Source: Tannerellaceae bacterium
GTDB taxonomy: Bacteria; Bacteroidota; Bacteroidia; Bacteroidales; Tannerellaceae
Direction of reading: 5' to 3'
Assembly: GCA_031288175.1 (NCBI GenBank)
Contig: JAITRW010000033.1
Span: forward strand, 1-64,000
Length of the DNA: 64,000 nucleotides
Shown piece by piece: positions 1 to 8,900 of this stretch. A model generated the notes under the pieces. It searched no databases. It had not been told where the DNA came from and worked only from the letters and a program-made list of their open reading frames with translations. The position numbers and the translations under genes were made by a program. Positions within the stretch are counted from its first letter, which is position 1. Every line of letters starts with the position of its first letter.

Positions 1-2
1 AA

Positions 3-137
3 TTGAAGCATAAGTTAAACATCCCTGAGAATCGTCCCCTGGCAGATTTTCTGCCCACAATCGGAATTGAAGCCAAAGGACTGGCGGCGGAAATGACCTC
101 TATCAATGTGCAGGATAAAAGACTGCGGACTTTTTAG
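3..137 (+). pseudogene. 3' remnant of a DinD-like (DNA damage-inducible protein D) gene, cut by window edge
   Basis: The frame is open from the left edge and ends at a TAG at 135-137, giving about 44 residues that include IPENRPLADFLPTIGIEAKG followed by an AEMTSINV stretch. From memory this resembles the block in Bacteroidetes DinD/BRO-type proteins that precedes a further conserved C-terminal tail. Here the stop comes right after that block, so the gene looks C-terminally truncated, although the upstream part is not visible. DinD proteins are DNA-damage associated and often travel on mobile DNA. The assignment rests on recalled family sequence only. It could also be an intact protein of a shorter subfamily. 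Confidence 0.4.
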
Positions 138-169
138 GAAAGAGGACAAAAAGGGCTATGGGGAGGGGG

Positions 170-205
170 AAAAAAGTTGCGCCGGGGGAAGGGCCCCGAC
201 GCAAC
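170..205 (-). terminator. Rho-independent terminator reading leftward
   Basis: A 12-bp stem (gttgcgccgggg at 176-187 against ccccgacgcaac at 194-205, one G-U pair on the minus-strand RNA) encloses a 6-nt loop. On the minus strand it is followed by six T residues (170-175 as A on the plus strand). This is a classical intrinsic terminator for minus-strand transcription. It could end the susC-susD transcript about 145 nt past the susD stop, or end a short RNA from the promoter-like element at 241-248. Confidence 0.8.
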
Positions 206-240
206 CAAAATGAAAACCAAATCCTATATAGGATCAAGAG

Positions 241-248
241 CAAAGGTA
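241..248 (-). promoter_or_regulatory. Orphan Bacteroides-type -7 element facing left
   Basis: On the minus strand the sequence reads TACCTTTG, a perfect match to the Bacteroides -7 consensus TAnnTTTG. No minus-strand gene lies to its left inside the window, only the terminator hairpin at 170-205. It may drive a short RNA or be a chance match in an intergenic stretch. Confidence 0.4.
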
Positions 249-350
249 CAACTATTTTTTAGAGGAGGAAGAAATTGCGGATTTTTTTGGGGAGGGGGGA
301 TGAAAAAAATATAGGGCGGGGTTGTTTTAGAAGGCTACTGAGCTGCAGAT

Positions 351-1769
351 TCAATGAGAGGTATCGAACCAGAGGGGAGTGGAGAGGAGGTCGTCGCCTT
401 GGTGATCGACGGCGTTTTTCCAGGCGCGGAAGTTGAGAGATTGTTCGGCGCCGGGGTAGAAGAAACGCAGAGGAATCTTACCGTTGAGGACGGCAGCGGG
501 TCCGGGGGATAGTCGGGGATAGTCGAGGCGTCGCCATTCGGCAAAAGCATCCAGCCCCTGTCCGAAGAAAGCGATCCATTTTTGGAGGCCGATAGCGCGC
601 CGGAAGTCGGTAGGATCGTATAGAACAGCCTCTTGTTGCAGATAAGCTTGGGTTGCTTCTTGAGAGATACCGAATTGAGCGAGGGAAGCCTCAATGGCCT
701 GGCGGTAGAAGTCGTCCGGATGCCGGTCAATAAAGCCCCGAGCGGCGGCTTCTGCGAGGTTGAACAGTAATTCGGAATAAGTATAAAAGACAGCTGGGGC
801 GTTAGGAGCGAGGAAGAAAAGACCGGGGCGAGAGGTACGGGAGAAACCCTGAGCGGCGGCCTCCCCGTTGGAGAGGCCATTGCGAGCGCCGACATAGTCG
901 TTGGGAAGATCGTCGGGATGCTGTGCGTAGACAGTCAGGCGGGGGTCGTTGAGCTCGGTAAGGGTATTGACGAGGGTGGCGGAGATGCGGTAGTCGTCGC
1001 GGGTATCGAAAGCAGCGGCTTGAGGATTGTGCTGCGGAGAGTTGGTATATATAAAGGCGAAATTATCCAGATTGGAGGCGATAAGCTCGTCAAGAGGGAG
1101 AGCGGCCACGGTTTGTCGAGCGATCTCCTCTTCGCGATCGGCGATACGCAAGGCAATGCGCAGTTTAAGGGAGTAGGATAGGCGTAGCCATCTATGTAGG
1201 TCACCGTTGTAAACGACATCACCGGAGATAGTTTCCTGGGCATCGGCCAACAGTTCGACGGCTTGGCTGAGTTCCTCCAGGAGGCCGAGATACACATCCC
1301 TTTGAGGGTCGTAAGCGGGCACGAGGCTACGTCCTGCTTCCCGGTAAGGGATATCGCCATAGGTGTCGGTAAGCAGGAGGAAGACCCAGACCCTGAGGGT
1401 GCGGGCAATGCCTTTGTAGCCGTTGCCTGCGATCTCTACGGGGAAGGCAAGGATGGTATTGAGGTCGGTGATAAGGGAAGCGTAAGCGGTGTTCCAGAGG
1501 GTTGTTATTTCAGAAGAGGAGTTGGAGAACTCGAACCTGTCGGCTTCTGCATACTGAATCTTGGCCCAATGTTGGACAAAGAGGAGGGAGGAACCGAAGC
1601 TGGAGTTCAGGCCCCAGTAAAGGTCGGCGCCCTGTTTGAGGACACCGGTGAGGAGGAAGTGGGGCTGAGGGTTTTCGGTGGCATTGGGATTGACGTTGAT
1701 GTCGGAGAGCTGTTTGTCGCAGGCGGAAAGGGCGAGGAGTAGGAACAGGGGTAGGAGTATATGTTTCAT
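351..1769 (-). CDS. SusD/RagB-family nutrient-binding outer-membrane lipoprotein
   Basis: This 472-residue protein begins with a lipoprotein signal peptide (MKHILLPLFLLLALSAC, lipobox LSAC) and continues with the DINVNPNAT motif typical of the SusD-like_2 subfamily. The body has the helical TPR-like pattern of SusD proteins. Such proteins sit on the outer face of the outer membrane and form a lid over the SusC TonB-dependent channel, capturing oligosaccharides or peptides. It lies 19 nt downstream of susC on the same strand, so the two form one operon. The substrate cannot be told from sequence. No glycoside hydrolase, ECF sigma/anti-sigma pair or hybrid regulator accompanies the pair in the window. 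Confidence 0.93.
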   Translation of the reverse strand: MKHILLPLFLLLALSACDKQLSDINVNPNATENPQPHFLLTGVLKQGADLYWGLNSSFGSSLLFVQHWAKIQYAEADRFEFSNSSSEITTLWNTAYASLITDLNTILAFPVEIAGNGYKGIARTLRVWVFLLLTDTYGDIPYREAGRSLVPAYDPQRDVYLGLLEELSQAVELLADAQETISGDVVYNGDLHRWLRLSYSLKLRIALRIADREEEIARQTVAALPLDELIASNLDNFAFIYTNSPQHNPQAAAFDTRDDYRISATLVNTLTELNDPRLTVYAQHPDDLPNDYVGARNGLSNGEAAAQGFSRTSRPGLFFLAPNAPAVFYTYSELLFNLAEAAARGFIDRHPDDFYRQAIEASLAQFGISQEATQAYLQQEAVLYDPTDFRRAIGLQKWIAFFGQGLDAFAEWRRLDYPRLSPGPAAVLNGKIPLRFFYPGAEQSLNFRAWKNAVDHQGDDLLSTPLWFDTSH

Positions 1770-1788
1770 GGTGATCGGAATGATTTAG

Positions 1789-4710
1789 TTAAAAATTGAG
1801 ACTGAGATTGAAACCGAAGGAACGAGTGGTAGGCAACGAGAGGGTCTCTACGCCTTGGAGGTTGGTGGTATTGAAAGCCGATTCAGGATCAATGTGAGTC
1901 GTCTTGCGGTAAAGGAAGGCCACGTTACGGGCGACGAACGAAAGAGAGAGGCCTTCTACATGGAGCGGCCGCAGCACTTTTTTTGGGAAAGAGTACTGCA
2001 GCTTAATTTCGCGGAGCTTGACAAAAGAGGCGTCGAAGATATAGGCCTCATGGATGGAGTAAGAGGCCTTGTAGTAATTTTCGGCGGAAAGGATCTTGGT
2101 ATTCCGTTGTCCGTCTTCTGTGACACCGTCGAAGATGACGCCGTCATCGCGAGTTACACCATTGTCATCCGTCCAGGTAAGTCCGCCGAACTCAGCTGCC
2201 CGTCCAGGCAACGTTTCTGCGTATACGCCTGCGTAATATCCTGTCTGGGCGCTCCCCGAGTAGAGACTACCGCCGAAGGCAGCATCAATGAGTACGGAAA
2301 GTTCGATATTCTTATAAGCAAAGGTATTGCTTACGCCTCCTGACCAGTCGGGCGTGTAGTGGCCCAAAATCTTATTGTTGGGGTCTACCTTAGGGCGCCC
2401 GTTATCGTCGACAATGATTTGTCCCTTGTCGTTACGCTTGTAGGCAGTGCCGAAGAGGGAACCGTAACGTTGCCCGACGGCGGCGACCACCTGGGTGCCG
2501 AGGGTGCCGATGACATAGTTGGTAAGCAGACCTTCCTTATCGAGTTCAATGACTTTGCTACGGTTAGCGGCGAAGTTGAAATCGAGGATCCATTTGCAGG
2601 AAGATGTACGTAGGGGCACCAGGGCGAGCTGTAATTCGAGGCCCTTATTACGAATACGTCCGGCGTTGATAAGCTGGTATTCATACCCTGAGGCGGAGGA
2701 AGTCTGGACGTCGAGAATCTGGTCAATGGAGTTGGAACTGTAAGCAGCAAGGTCAAGGGAGATCCGGTTATCCAGAAAGGCTATGTCAACACCTATTTCG
2801 GAGGAGTGAGTTTTTTCGGGGCGGATGAGGGGATTCTTTTTCTTCTTGGAAGAGGTTTGGATAGGGTTACCGAGGAAAGCCGTTTGGGAGTTATAGACAG
2901 TGGCGAGCTGGTAGGGATCAGCATCGTTACCTACCTGTGCGTAACCTCCTCGCAGTTTGAGGAAGGTTATAGCGGCTCCTGTGAGGTCAAGCCACTGGGA
3001 GAGGACAAGGCTCGCTGTGGTGGAAGGATAGAAATAAGCACGTTTGGAAGCAGGCAACGTCGAAGACCAGTCATTACGCCCCGTTAAGTTAAGGAAGAGG
3101 ATGTCGTGCAGAGAGAACTGAGCGGAAGCAAAGGCGCTGTACACGCGCAGTTGCTTGAAATAGTTCGAGGATTCGAGGGGGTCCTTTGAGTTGGAGAGGG
3201 TGAAGAGGTCGGGAGCGGCGAGCTTGGAGGCCTTTTGATAGTTATTGGCATAGGAGTTATTGCGCACGTTGAATCCTGCCAGGCCGTCAAAGCCAAGCGC
3301 CTCAGCGAAGCTGCTCTTGTAATGCAGGATGGCTTCGGAATTACTCTCCTTTACGGTATAGGCATCCTCCGTGTAAGAGCCGTCGGGAACGCCACTGGTG
3401 CCGGTCTTGATCTTATACTTGCGGATGTCGTGGTAGAAATCCGTCCCTGAGCGGAAACGGAAATCCAGGCCTTTGGCCAGCGTTGCGGAGAGATGGACAT
3501 CGGCTATGACTCTGTCGCGGTTCTGCTCCGTCGTGTTATAGAAAGCCCTCCAATAGGGATTGCTGTAATAGCTATGATTCCAGTTGCGGGAATAATCCTT
3601 CTTGAGCTCATTGATATCCACTTGCCTGCCGAACCAGAGGAACTGGAGCATGACTCCGGCGGCCCGTTGCCCGTAAGACCCACCGGGGAGGTTAGGGGCA
3701 TCGGTGACGATATAATTCACCGAAGCGCCGACATTGATTCTGTCCGTCAGTTTGTAGTCGGCCGCCAGGGAGAGGTTGTTTTTCTTGATTTGGGTATTGG
3801 GAACGGTTCCTTTCTGGTCTTGACGATTAAAAGCGAGACGGAAGTCATGTCGAACGTCGCTACCTGTAATGGCTACTCCATAATCCTGTGTGATACCGGT
3901 CTCGAAGAAATCCTTTACATTATCGGGATGTGCAGTAAAGGGGACAGGTATGCCGTTGGAATGGAATTGGGGAATCAGTAAACCCTTGTCGAGGCGAGGC
4001 CCCCAGCTCTCGTCTACACCGTCATTAATACCCCCCCCCTTGCCGTCTACGTAACTGAACTCACCGTTCTCACCCTGACCGAAAACGTCCTGAAACTTCG
4101 CCAGGGTGGCAATCGTCGAAAACGTCGTACCCGCATTTACGGTCACCCCTAAACCGGGAAGGCCATTAGGGCGTCCTTTCTTTGTGGTGATGATAATCAC
4201 GCCATGCGCGGCTCTGGAACCATAGAGAGCGGCGGCGTTAGGGCCTTTGAGGACAGAGATAGAGGCGATGTCGTCGGGATGGATGTCCGCAATGGCATTA
4301 CGGAAATCTCGGGACTGGTTGCCTCCTGTGGAAGAGGTAGGGAAAAGCTGGGAATTATCGACGGGAATGCCGTCGAGGATAAACAGGGGCTGATTGTTAC
4401 CGGCAATAGAGGTTTCACCCCTGATGACGATACGAGCGGATCCCATATCGCCTTGGGAATTGGTGGTCCTCACCCCTGCAAGTTTCCCGGCGAGGGCATT
4501 TACCAGATTGGTTTCCTTATTGGCGGTCAGGTGCTTGGCGTTGAGTTCCTGGGTGGCATAGCCGAGAGATCTTTTTTGACGGGAGATACCAAGAGCGGTA
4601 ACGACGACTTCGTCAAGCTCATAATCACGGTTGATAATCGTGTCCTGCTCTTGGGAGTAAACGTCAAGAAGAGGTATCAGGAAGGTCAAAAAGACAGTTA
4701 ATGTACGCAT
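1789..4710 (-). CDS. SusC/RagA-family TonB-linked outer-membrane transporter
   Basis: I place the start at MRTLTVFLTF (973 aa). The ORF-track start 54 residues upstream lies beyond a promoter element at 4742-4749. A signal peptide ending near DVYSQ is followed by the plug domain (ELDEVVVTALGI; GSARIVIRG; PLFILDGIPVDN; VLKGPNAAALYGSRA) and a long beta-barrel ending in the aromatic-terminated GFNLSLNF. The carboxypeptidase-like N-terminal domain common in SusC proteins is missing: the TonB-box-like stretch follows the signal peptide directly. Together with the downstream SusD protein it would import a TonB-energised nutrient. A run of nine C on the plus strand (G on the coding strand) occurs in the gene and could be prone to slippage. 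Confidence 0.95.
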   Translation of the reverse strand: MRTLTVFLTFLIPLLDVYSQEQDTIINRDYELDEVVVTALGISRQKRSLGYATQELNAKHLTANKETNLVNALAGKLAGVRTTNSQGDMGSARIVIRGETSIAGNNQPLFILDGIPVDNSQLFPTSSTGGNQSRDFRNAIADIHPDDIASISVLKGPNAAALYGSRAAHGVIIITTKKGRPNGLPGLGVTVNAGTTFSTIATLAKFQDVFGQGENGEFSYVDGKGGGINDGVDESWGPRLDKGLLIPQFHSNGIPVPFTAHPDNVKDFFETGITQDYGVAITGSDVRHDFRLAFNRQDQKGTVPNTQIKKNNLSLAADYKLTDRINVGASVNYIVTDAPNLPGGSYGQRAAGVMLQFLWFGRQVDINELKKDYSRNWNHSYYSNPYWRAFYNTTEQNRDRVIADVHLSATLAKGLDFRFRSGTDFYHDIRKYKIKTGTSGVPDGSYTEDAYTVKESNSEAILHYKSSFAEALGFDGLAGFNVRNNSYANNYQKASKLAAPDLFTLSNSKDPLESSNYFKQLRVYSAFASAQFSLHDILFLNLTGRNDWSSTLPASKRAYFYPSTTASLVLSQWLDLTGAAITFLKLRGGYAQVGNDADPYQLATVYNSQTAFLGNPIQTSSKKKKNPLIRPEKTHSSEIGVDIAFLDNRISLDLAAYSSNSIDQILDVQTSSASGYEYQLINAGRIRNKGLELQLALVPLRTSSCKWILDFNFAANRSKVIELDKEGLLTNYVIGTLGTQVVAAVGQRYGSLFGTAYKRNDKGQIIVDDNGRPKVDPNNKILGHYTPDWSGGVSNTFAYKNIELSVLIDAAFGGSLYSGSAQTGYYAGVYAETLPGRAAEFGGLTWTDDNGVTRDDGVIFDGVTEDGQRNTKILSAENYYKASYSIHEAYIFDASFVKLREIKLQYSFPKKVLRPLHVEGLSLSFVARNVAFLYRKTTHIDPESAFNTTNLQGVETLSLPTTRSFGFNLSLNF
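4031..4039. repeat. Homopolymer tract of nine C inside susC
   Basis: Nine consecutive C on the plus strand encode a glycine run in the SusC protein (GKGGGINDG). Homopolymer G/C tracts of this length can change length by slipped-strand mispairing. In the given sequence the frame is intact. Confidence 0.85.
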
Positions 4711-4741
4711 GATATGGAAGATTGAAAGGAAAGAAACGATG

Positions 4742-4749
4742 CAAAGGTA
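4742..4749 (-). promoter_or_regulatory. -7 promoter element of the susC-susD operon
   Basis: The minus strand reads TACCTTTG (consensus TAnnTTTG), placing the transcription start near 4735 and a leader of about 25 nt before the chosen SusC start at 4710. A TTG-containing stretch lies about 20 nt upstream. It supports the shortened SusC start. Confidence 0.7.
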
Positions 4750-4870
4750 AGCGAGAAAAAAAGGGAAAACAATCCCATAAATGTGCGATATGAGATGGAA
4801 GGAAAAAAGAGGGTATATTGCGGAGAAGGAAGAAAGGTATGGGTATGGGGATAGAGTTGACGAAGGTGGC

Positions 4871-4972
4871 ATGGAAGTGAGACTGGCAATGAATGTGACG
4901 TTGCTGGTGATAGTGATCCTATTCGCGATATGGGTGAGGAGTAAGAGAGGGAAGAAACGACTGGATAAGTGA
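4871..4972 (+). CDS. Candidate small single-pass membrane protein (33 aa)
   Basis: The 479-nt gap between susC and the rubrerythrin gene holds, besides the two genes' promoter regions, a plus-strand reading frame whose last 33 codons start at an ATG at 4871. They encode a short hydrophilic start, a hydrophobic core (NVTLLVIVILFAIWV) and a strongly basic tail (RSKRGKKRLDK), the layout of a small inner-membrane peptide. The frame extends upstream to 4781 with another ATG. No family is recognised and no promoter was seen. The hydrophobic stretch may be a chance reading of G/T-rich DNA. Confidence 0.25.
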   Translation: MEVRLAMNVTLLVIVILFAIWVRSKRGKKRLDK

Positions 4973-5139
4973 AGGGTCAGCCAGGAGGGGTGTATAGAAT
5001 TGGAAAAAGTGTGAGAAAAAGGGTAGGTAGAGAAAAAAATGTATAGGAGGCGGGTTTGTTTTTGAAGGATGTTTAGTTAAGACAGAGAGAATTGGAAATT
5101 TTTTGGGGAAAGAGTGTAAGCCAGGAAGAAAAGAAGGGA

Positions 5140-5147
5140 GACCTTTG
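5140..5147 (+). promoter_or_regulatory. Possible -7 element of the rubrerythrin gene
   Basis: GACCTTTG matches TAnnTTTG at all but the first position and lies 43 nt before the start codon. No good -33 element is visible at the usual spacing. Confidence 0.35.
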
Positions 5148-5189
5148 CAGGTGAAATCACTAAACATAAACAACTAAATCTATTAAGAG

Positions 5190-5741
5190 ATGAGAAAGAG
5201 ATGGATCTGTGTGGTGTGCGGATATGTACACGAGGGGCCGGAAGCGCCAGCGGTATGTCCCCAATGTAAACAACCGAGGGAGAAGTTTAAGGAGCTGACG
5301 GAGGAGTCAGGGGAGGTGTCGTATGCGGATGAGCATGTGATAGGAGCAGGGAAGTCCTCTGACGGGGAACTGTTGTCGGGGTTGCAGGCGCATTTCAATG
5401 GGGAATGCAGCGAAGTGGGGATGTATTTAGCGATGAGCCGTCAGGCAGATCGGGAAGGGTACCCGGAGGTAGCGGAAGCGTATAAGCGAATCGCATGGGA
5501 AGAGGCGGAACATGCGAGTAAATTCGCGGAACTGTTAGGGGAAGTGGTGTGGGATACGAAAAACAACTTGAAACGGCGTATGGAAGCGGAAACCGGCGCG
5601 TGCGCAGATAAAAAACGGTTGGCGACACTAGCGAAACAACAAGGGTTAGACGCCGTGCACGACACGGTACACGAGATGTGCAAGGATGAGGCGCGTCACG
5701 GTCAAGTGTTTGCAGGGTTGTACAAGCGTTTTTTCAAATGA
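5190..5741 (+). CDS. Reverse rubrerythrin (peroxide-scavenging diiron protein)
   Basis: This 183-residue protein has an N-terminal rubredoxin-like iron site (CVVCGY at about 7-12 and CPQCKQ at about 27) followed by a ferritin-like four-helix diiron domain ([45 protein letters not shown]). In classical rubrerythrins the rubredoxin domain is C-terminal, so this is the reversed arrangement. Such proteins reduce hydrogen peroxide with electrons from NADH-linked redox partners in anaerobes. It stands alone between the divergent susC promoter and the surface-protein gene. No PerR/OxyR-type operator was identified. Confidence 0.93.
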   Translation: MRKRWICVVCGYVHEGPEAPAVCPQCKQPREKFKELTEESGEVSYADEHVIGAGKSSDGELLSGLQAHFNGECSEVGMYLAMSRQADREGYPEVAEAYKRIAWEEAEHASKFAELLGEVVWDTKNNLKRRMEAETGACADKKRLATLAKQQGLDAVHDTVHEMCKDEARHGQVFAGLYKRFFK

Positions 5742-5752
5742 AAAAAAACAAG

Positions 5753-5760
5753 TACATTTG
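5753..5760 (+). promoter_or_regulatory. Orphan -7 element directly after the rubrerythrin stop
   Basis: TACATTTG is a perfect TAnnTTTG match, with a T run (5729-5735) about 20 nt upstream that could serve as the -33 region. It may give a longer leader for the surface-protein gene at 5931 or a short separate RNA. A 7-bp hairpin (aatcttc-gttgt-gaaggtt) lies just downstream, followed by T-rich sequence. Confidence 0.4.
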
Positions 5761-5871
5761 TAGCGAATCTTCGTTGTGAAGGTTTGCATCAGAGAGAGAT
5801 TTTTGTTTGTTTTTTTTAAGTTTGAAATTGAGGAAGGGGCGAGCGTTGTGAAACGGTTGCCCCTTCAACTG

Positions 5872-5902
5872 TTGTGAGCGTAAAGAACAAATATTATCTT
5901 TG
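5872..5902 (+). promoter_or_regulatory. Promoter of the BspA-like surface-protein gene
   Basis: TTG at 5872-5874, a 20-nt spacer and TATCTTTG at 5895-5902 match the Bacteroides -33/-7 pattern. The predicted transcript starts near 5909, which excludes the ORF-track start at 5874 and supports the ATG at 5931. Confidence 0.7.
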
Positions 5903-5930
5903 TGGGGAGAAAAATACAAAGCGAGGAGCA

Positions 5931-8900
5931 ATGTCAATGTCAAGGCGTGCGAGAACTGTTTTGTTGCTATATATAGGGGTGTTGCTGTCACTGTCGGCGT
6001 GGTCGGAGGTGACGGAGGTAAGCAAAAAAGGAGAAATAGATTCAACCTTTTTGGCGGATTTTCGAGAGTTTGAACAGTTTGGAGTGACAATAGTGCTGGA
6101 TGCGTCGGAGGCGGTATTTCCGAATGATGAGGTACCGGCAGGCGCATTTTTGAACTGTACGCACCTGTATGGGATCAAGTTACCGCCGACGATCCGGCGA
6201 ATAGGAGCGAGTGCGTTTGAAAACACGGGACTACTCACTATAGAGTTGCCGTCAGAATTGGAGGAGTTAGGAGCGGGCGCGTTCCGGGGGTGCTTTCAGT
6301 TGTCGGGGACATTGCACCTACCGAAAAAACTGCGAAAAATGGGGACAATCAACCGTTTGAAGCAGGAATATGTCCCTGGATCGTTCGAGGGGTGTGTGTC
6401 CCTGGATTCGGTAGTATTTCATCATGGGGCAAAGGTGGATACGATCGGAGAGATGACGTTCGGATACTGCATGAATTTAAAGGGAGAAGTCATACTGGAC
6501 AAAGTAAAAGCAGTGGGAGCTGGGGCGTTTACGCATACCTCATTGAGCCGGATAGAGATAGGGGGACTGGTGTATATAGGGGGATACACGAAGGGCACGC
6601 TCCGTTTCGAAGGGGCGTTTGAGGGGAGTAAAGCGAAGGAGGTGTATGTAGAAGACGATGATATGGGGGAGTTGACGGAAATAGATTTACGGGTGTTTAA
6701 GGGACTGCCGTCGCAGTCGAGCGTGACGCTGTTGCTGGAAGCAGAGACTGATGTATATCCAAAGATCTACGAAGGAGAAGAGAATCTGAACGGACAAGAT
6801 TTGTCGTATTGGAGTCAAGTAGGGTTGACGTATTCCGATATTTTTGAGAAAAATCAAACCGTCCGGTTGTTGCGAGGCCATATAATAGTGTTGTCGCAAG
6901 AGGGGACGCTGTTGACGGAATTGGGAAGGTTTTCAAGCGTAAAATATCCGGTGGGTCGGTTGACGTTAGTGGGTGGAATAAGAGGGAACGAACTATCGCA
7001 GTTGCGAGTAGAGGTACCGCAGCTACGCTCCTTGCATCTATCGGGGTCGTTGCTGAGGGAAATACCGAGTGGAGCTTTTGGAGGGGGCTCCTCCCTACGG
7101 CGCATCGTTTTTCCCCAGGTGTTGAAAACGATAGGGAGTAATGCGTTCGGCGGGGTGTCACTGCAGGGTACGTTGCGATTGCCGACGAGTGTGGAGCGGA
7201 TAGAGGATGGCGAAAATGGGAAAGGAGCGTTTGCGGGTCAAGACGGAGTGCGGGATATCGTATTTCCGCCGATGCAAGCGGACGGGAAAGACAGCGTGGG
7301 GTATAATCTGCGAAAGATAGGGAACTACACGTTTATGAATATGCGAGGATTGGTAGATACGATCCACATAAAGCCAAACTACTGGGTGTCGACGTCACGG
7401 AGCGCGTTTGTAGGGACGAAGGTAGCGGTGGACTATTTTGAGATAGAATCGTCACGGTTACTTCATGAGGCGAATATCACGTTGACCGATCCGTCAGAGC
7501 CGCAGTGTACAGTCCGAGTGGAGATAAAGCCGTATTACTTCACTGGGGACCTGACGGTGGAGGTGAGCGATGCGACAACGGGGAAAGTGTCCACACAGGT
7601 GAAGATAGACAGCGCGGGGAGTGTGTTAAAGCGGGATTCGTTGAATAATACGGCGGAGTATAGGTGTGCGCTGACGTTAGATAATAGGGGGACGCACAGG
7701 TCGAATTACAAGATTTACTATCAAGGAGGGGGAGGACGTCGTGAGATAGCCCAAGGAAGTGTAGGGTTCCAATACACGAAGGCGGATAACGTGCGGTTTG
7801 TGGTGGAAGGGAAAGAGAGCGAGGAGGAAGACGTGACGTTAGAAGTGGGAGAGACGTACAAGGTGCGAGCAGTGGTGAAGCCGTCCACGATTACGTTTCC
7901 GGAACTCAAGTGGTCATCGGTGGGAGCAGACTGGGTGACGGAATCGAAAAACTTTGAATTCATAGGCAAGGAGACCGTGATAAAGGAGATCGATGCGGTG
8001 GTGTTTGTTAGGGAGGTGAGGATTAGGGGGTATGGAGAGACGGTGTATGTGGGGGTCACTACGCCGGACGGAGCCGCTGGGAGTCGGTTGACGTTGCGGA
8101 CAAAGGGGTATAGCCTTGGTGGTTTTGAGTTGCGAGAAGAGAAGAGCGGTCATAATCCGTGCGTTGCGGAGGCGGGGGACACGGTGCGGTTGCGCGTAGG
8201 AGTACCAGGAATGCCGGAAGGGGAGCTACCGGAAGTGACATGGAGTATCCGCACGGGCGACGATGAAAAGGATTCCTACGCGGGGTTATTCCTGACGAAA
8301 GGGAACAGCGCATGCCAAGTAGTGATACCACGTACGATGGGCGATACGCTCTTCCGAGTGAAAGCGAGCGTGAGCCGGATAGATAGTAAAGGGGACGAGG
8401 AAAAAAGGACAGCCAGTGTGGCGGTGCGGGTGACCAAGTTGTTCAAGAAGCTAAGCGTTACTGTGAATGGGGAAGAGGAGAGAGGCTCGTTTAGCGAGGG
8501 CGAGGTGATCACAGTGAGGGCAAAGGTAGAGCCGGGGGGTGTCTTGTTAGACGACCTGGACTGGAAGGTAGGGGGTACCACACTAAATGTATTGGAGGAT
8601 TTGGGGTCAGTGGTCGAAGTAAAGGGACAGGGAGAGACGACGTACAGGCGTCAGTATAAAGTGTTAAGAATAGACAGGAGCGCTAGCATTGTCGTAACGG
8701 CGAAGATTGCATCGGAGAAGGTCAGTGCAACGTACTACGTGCTAGCAAGCAAGCCGGAGGGGTACCCGTATAACCTATGGATGGAGCATTATAGGGAAGG
8801 AACAGCAGATTGGGGACCGTTGAATACGAGTTTCCTGTCGTTGCAGGAGAATCAGAGCGTGAAACTGCGGGCACAGATGTCCCCGTGGGAAGCGTTGCCC

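Noticed and set aside
221-234. Palindrome atcctatataggat as an operator
   Set aside because: Perfect palindrome, but it sits in a candidate short transcript leader and has no second copy or known match; too little evidence for a site.
1263-1742. Plus-strand 159-aa frame
   Set aside because: Antisense shadow of susD.
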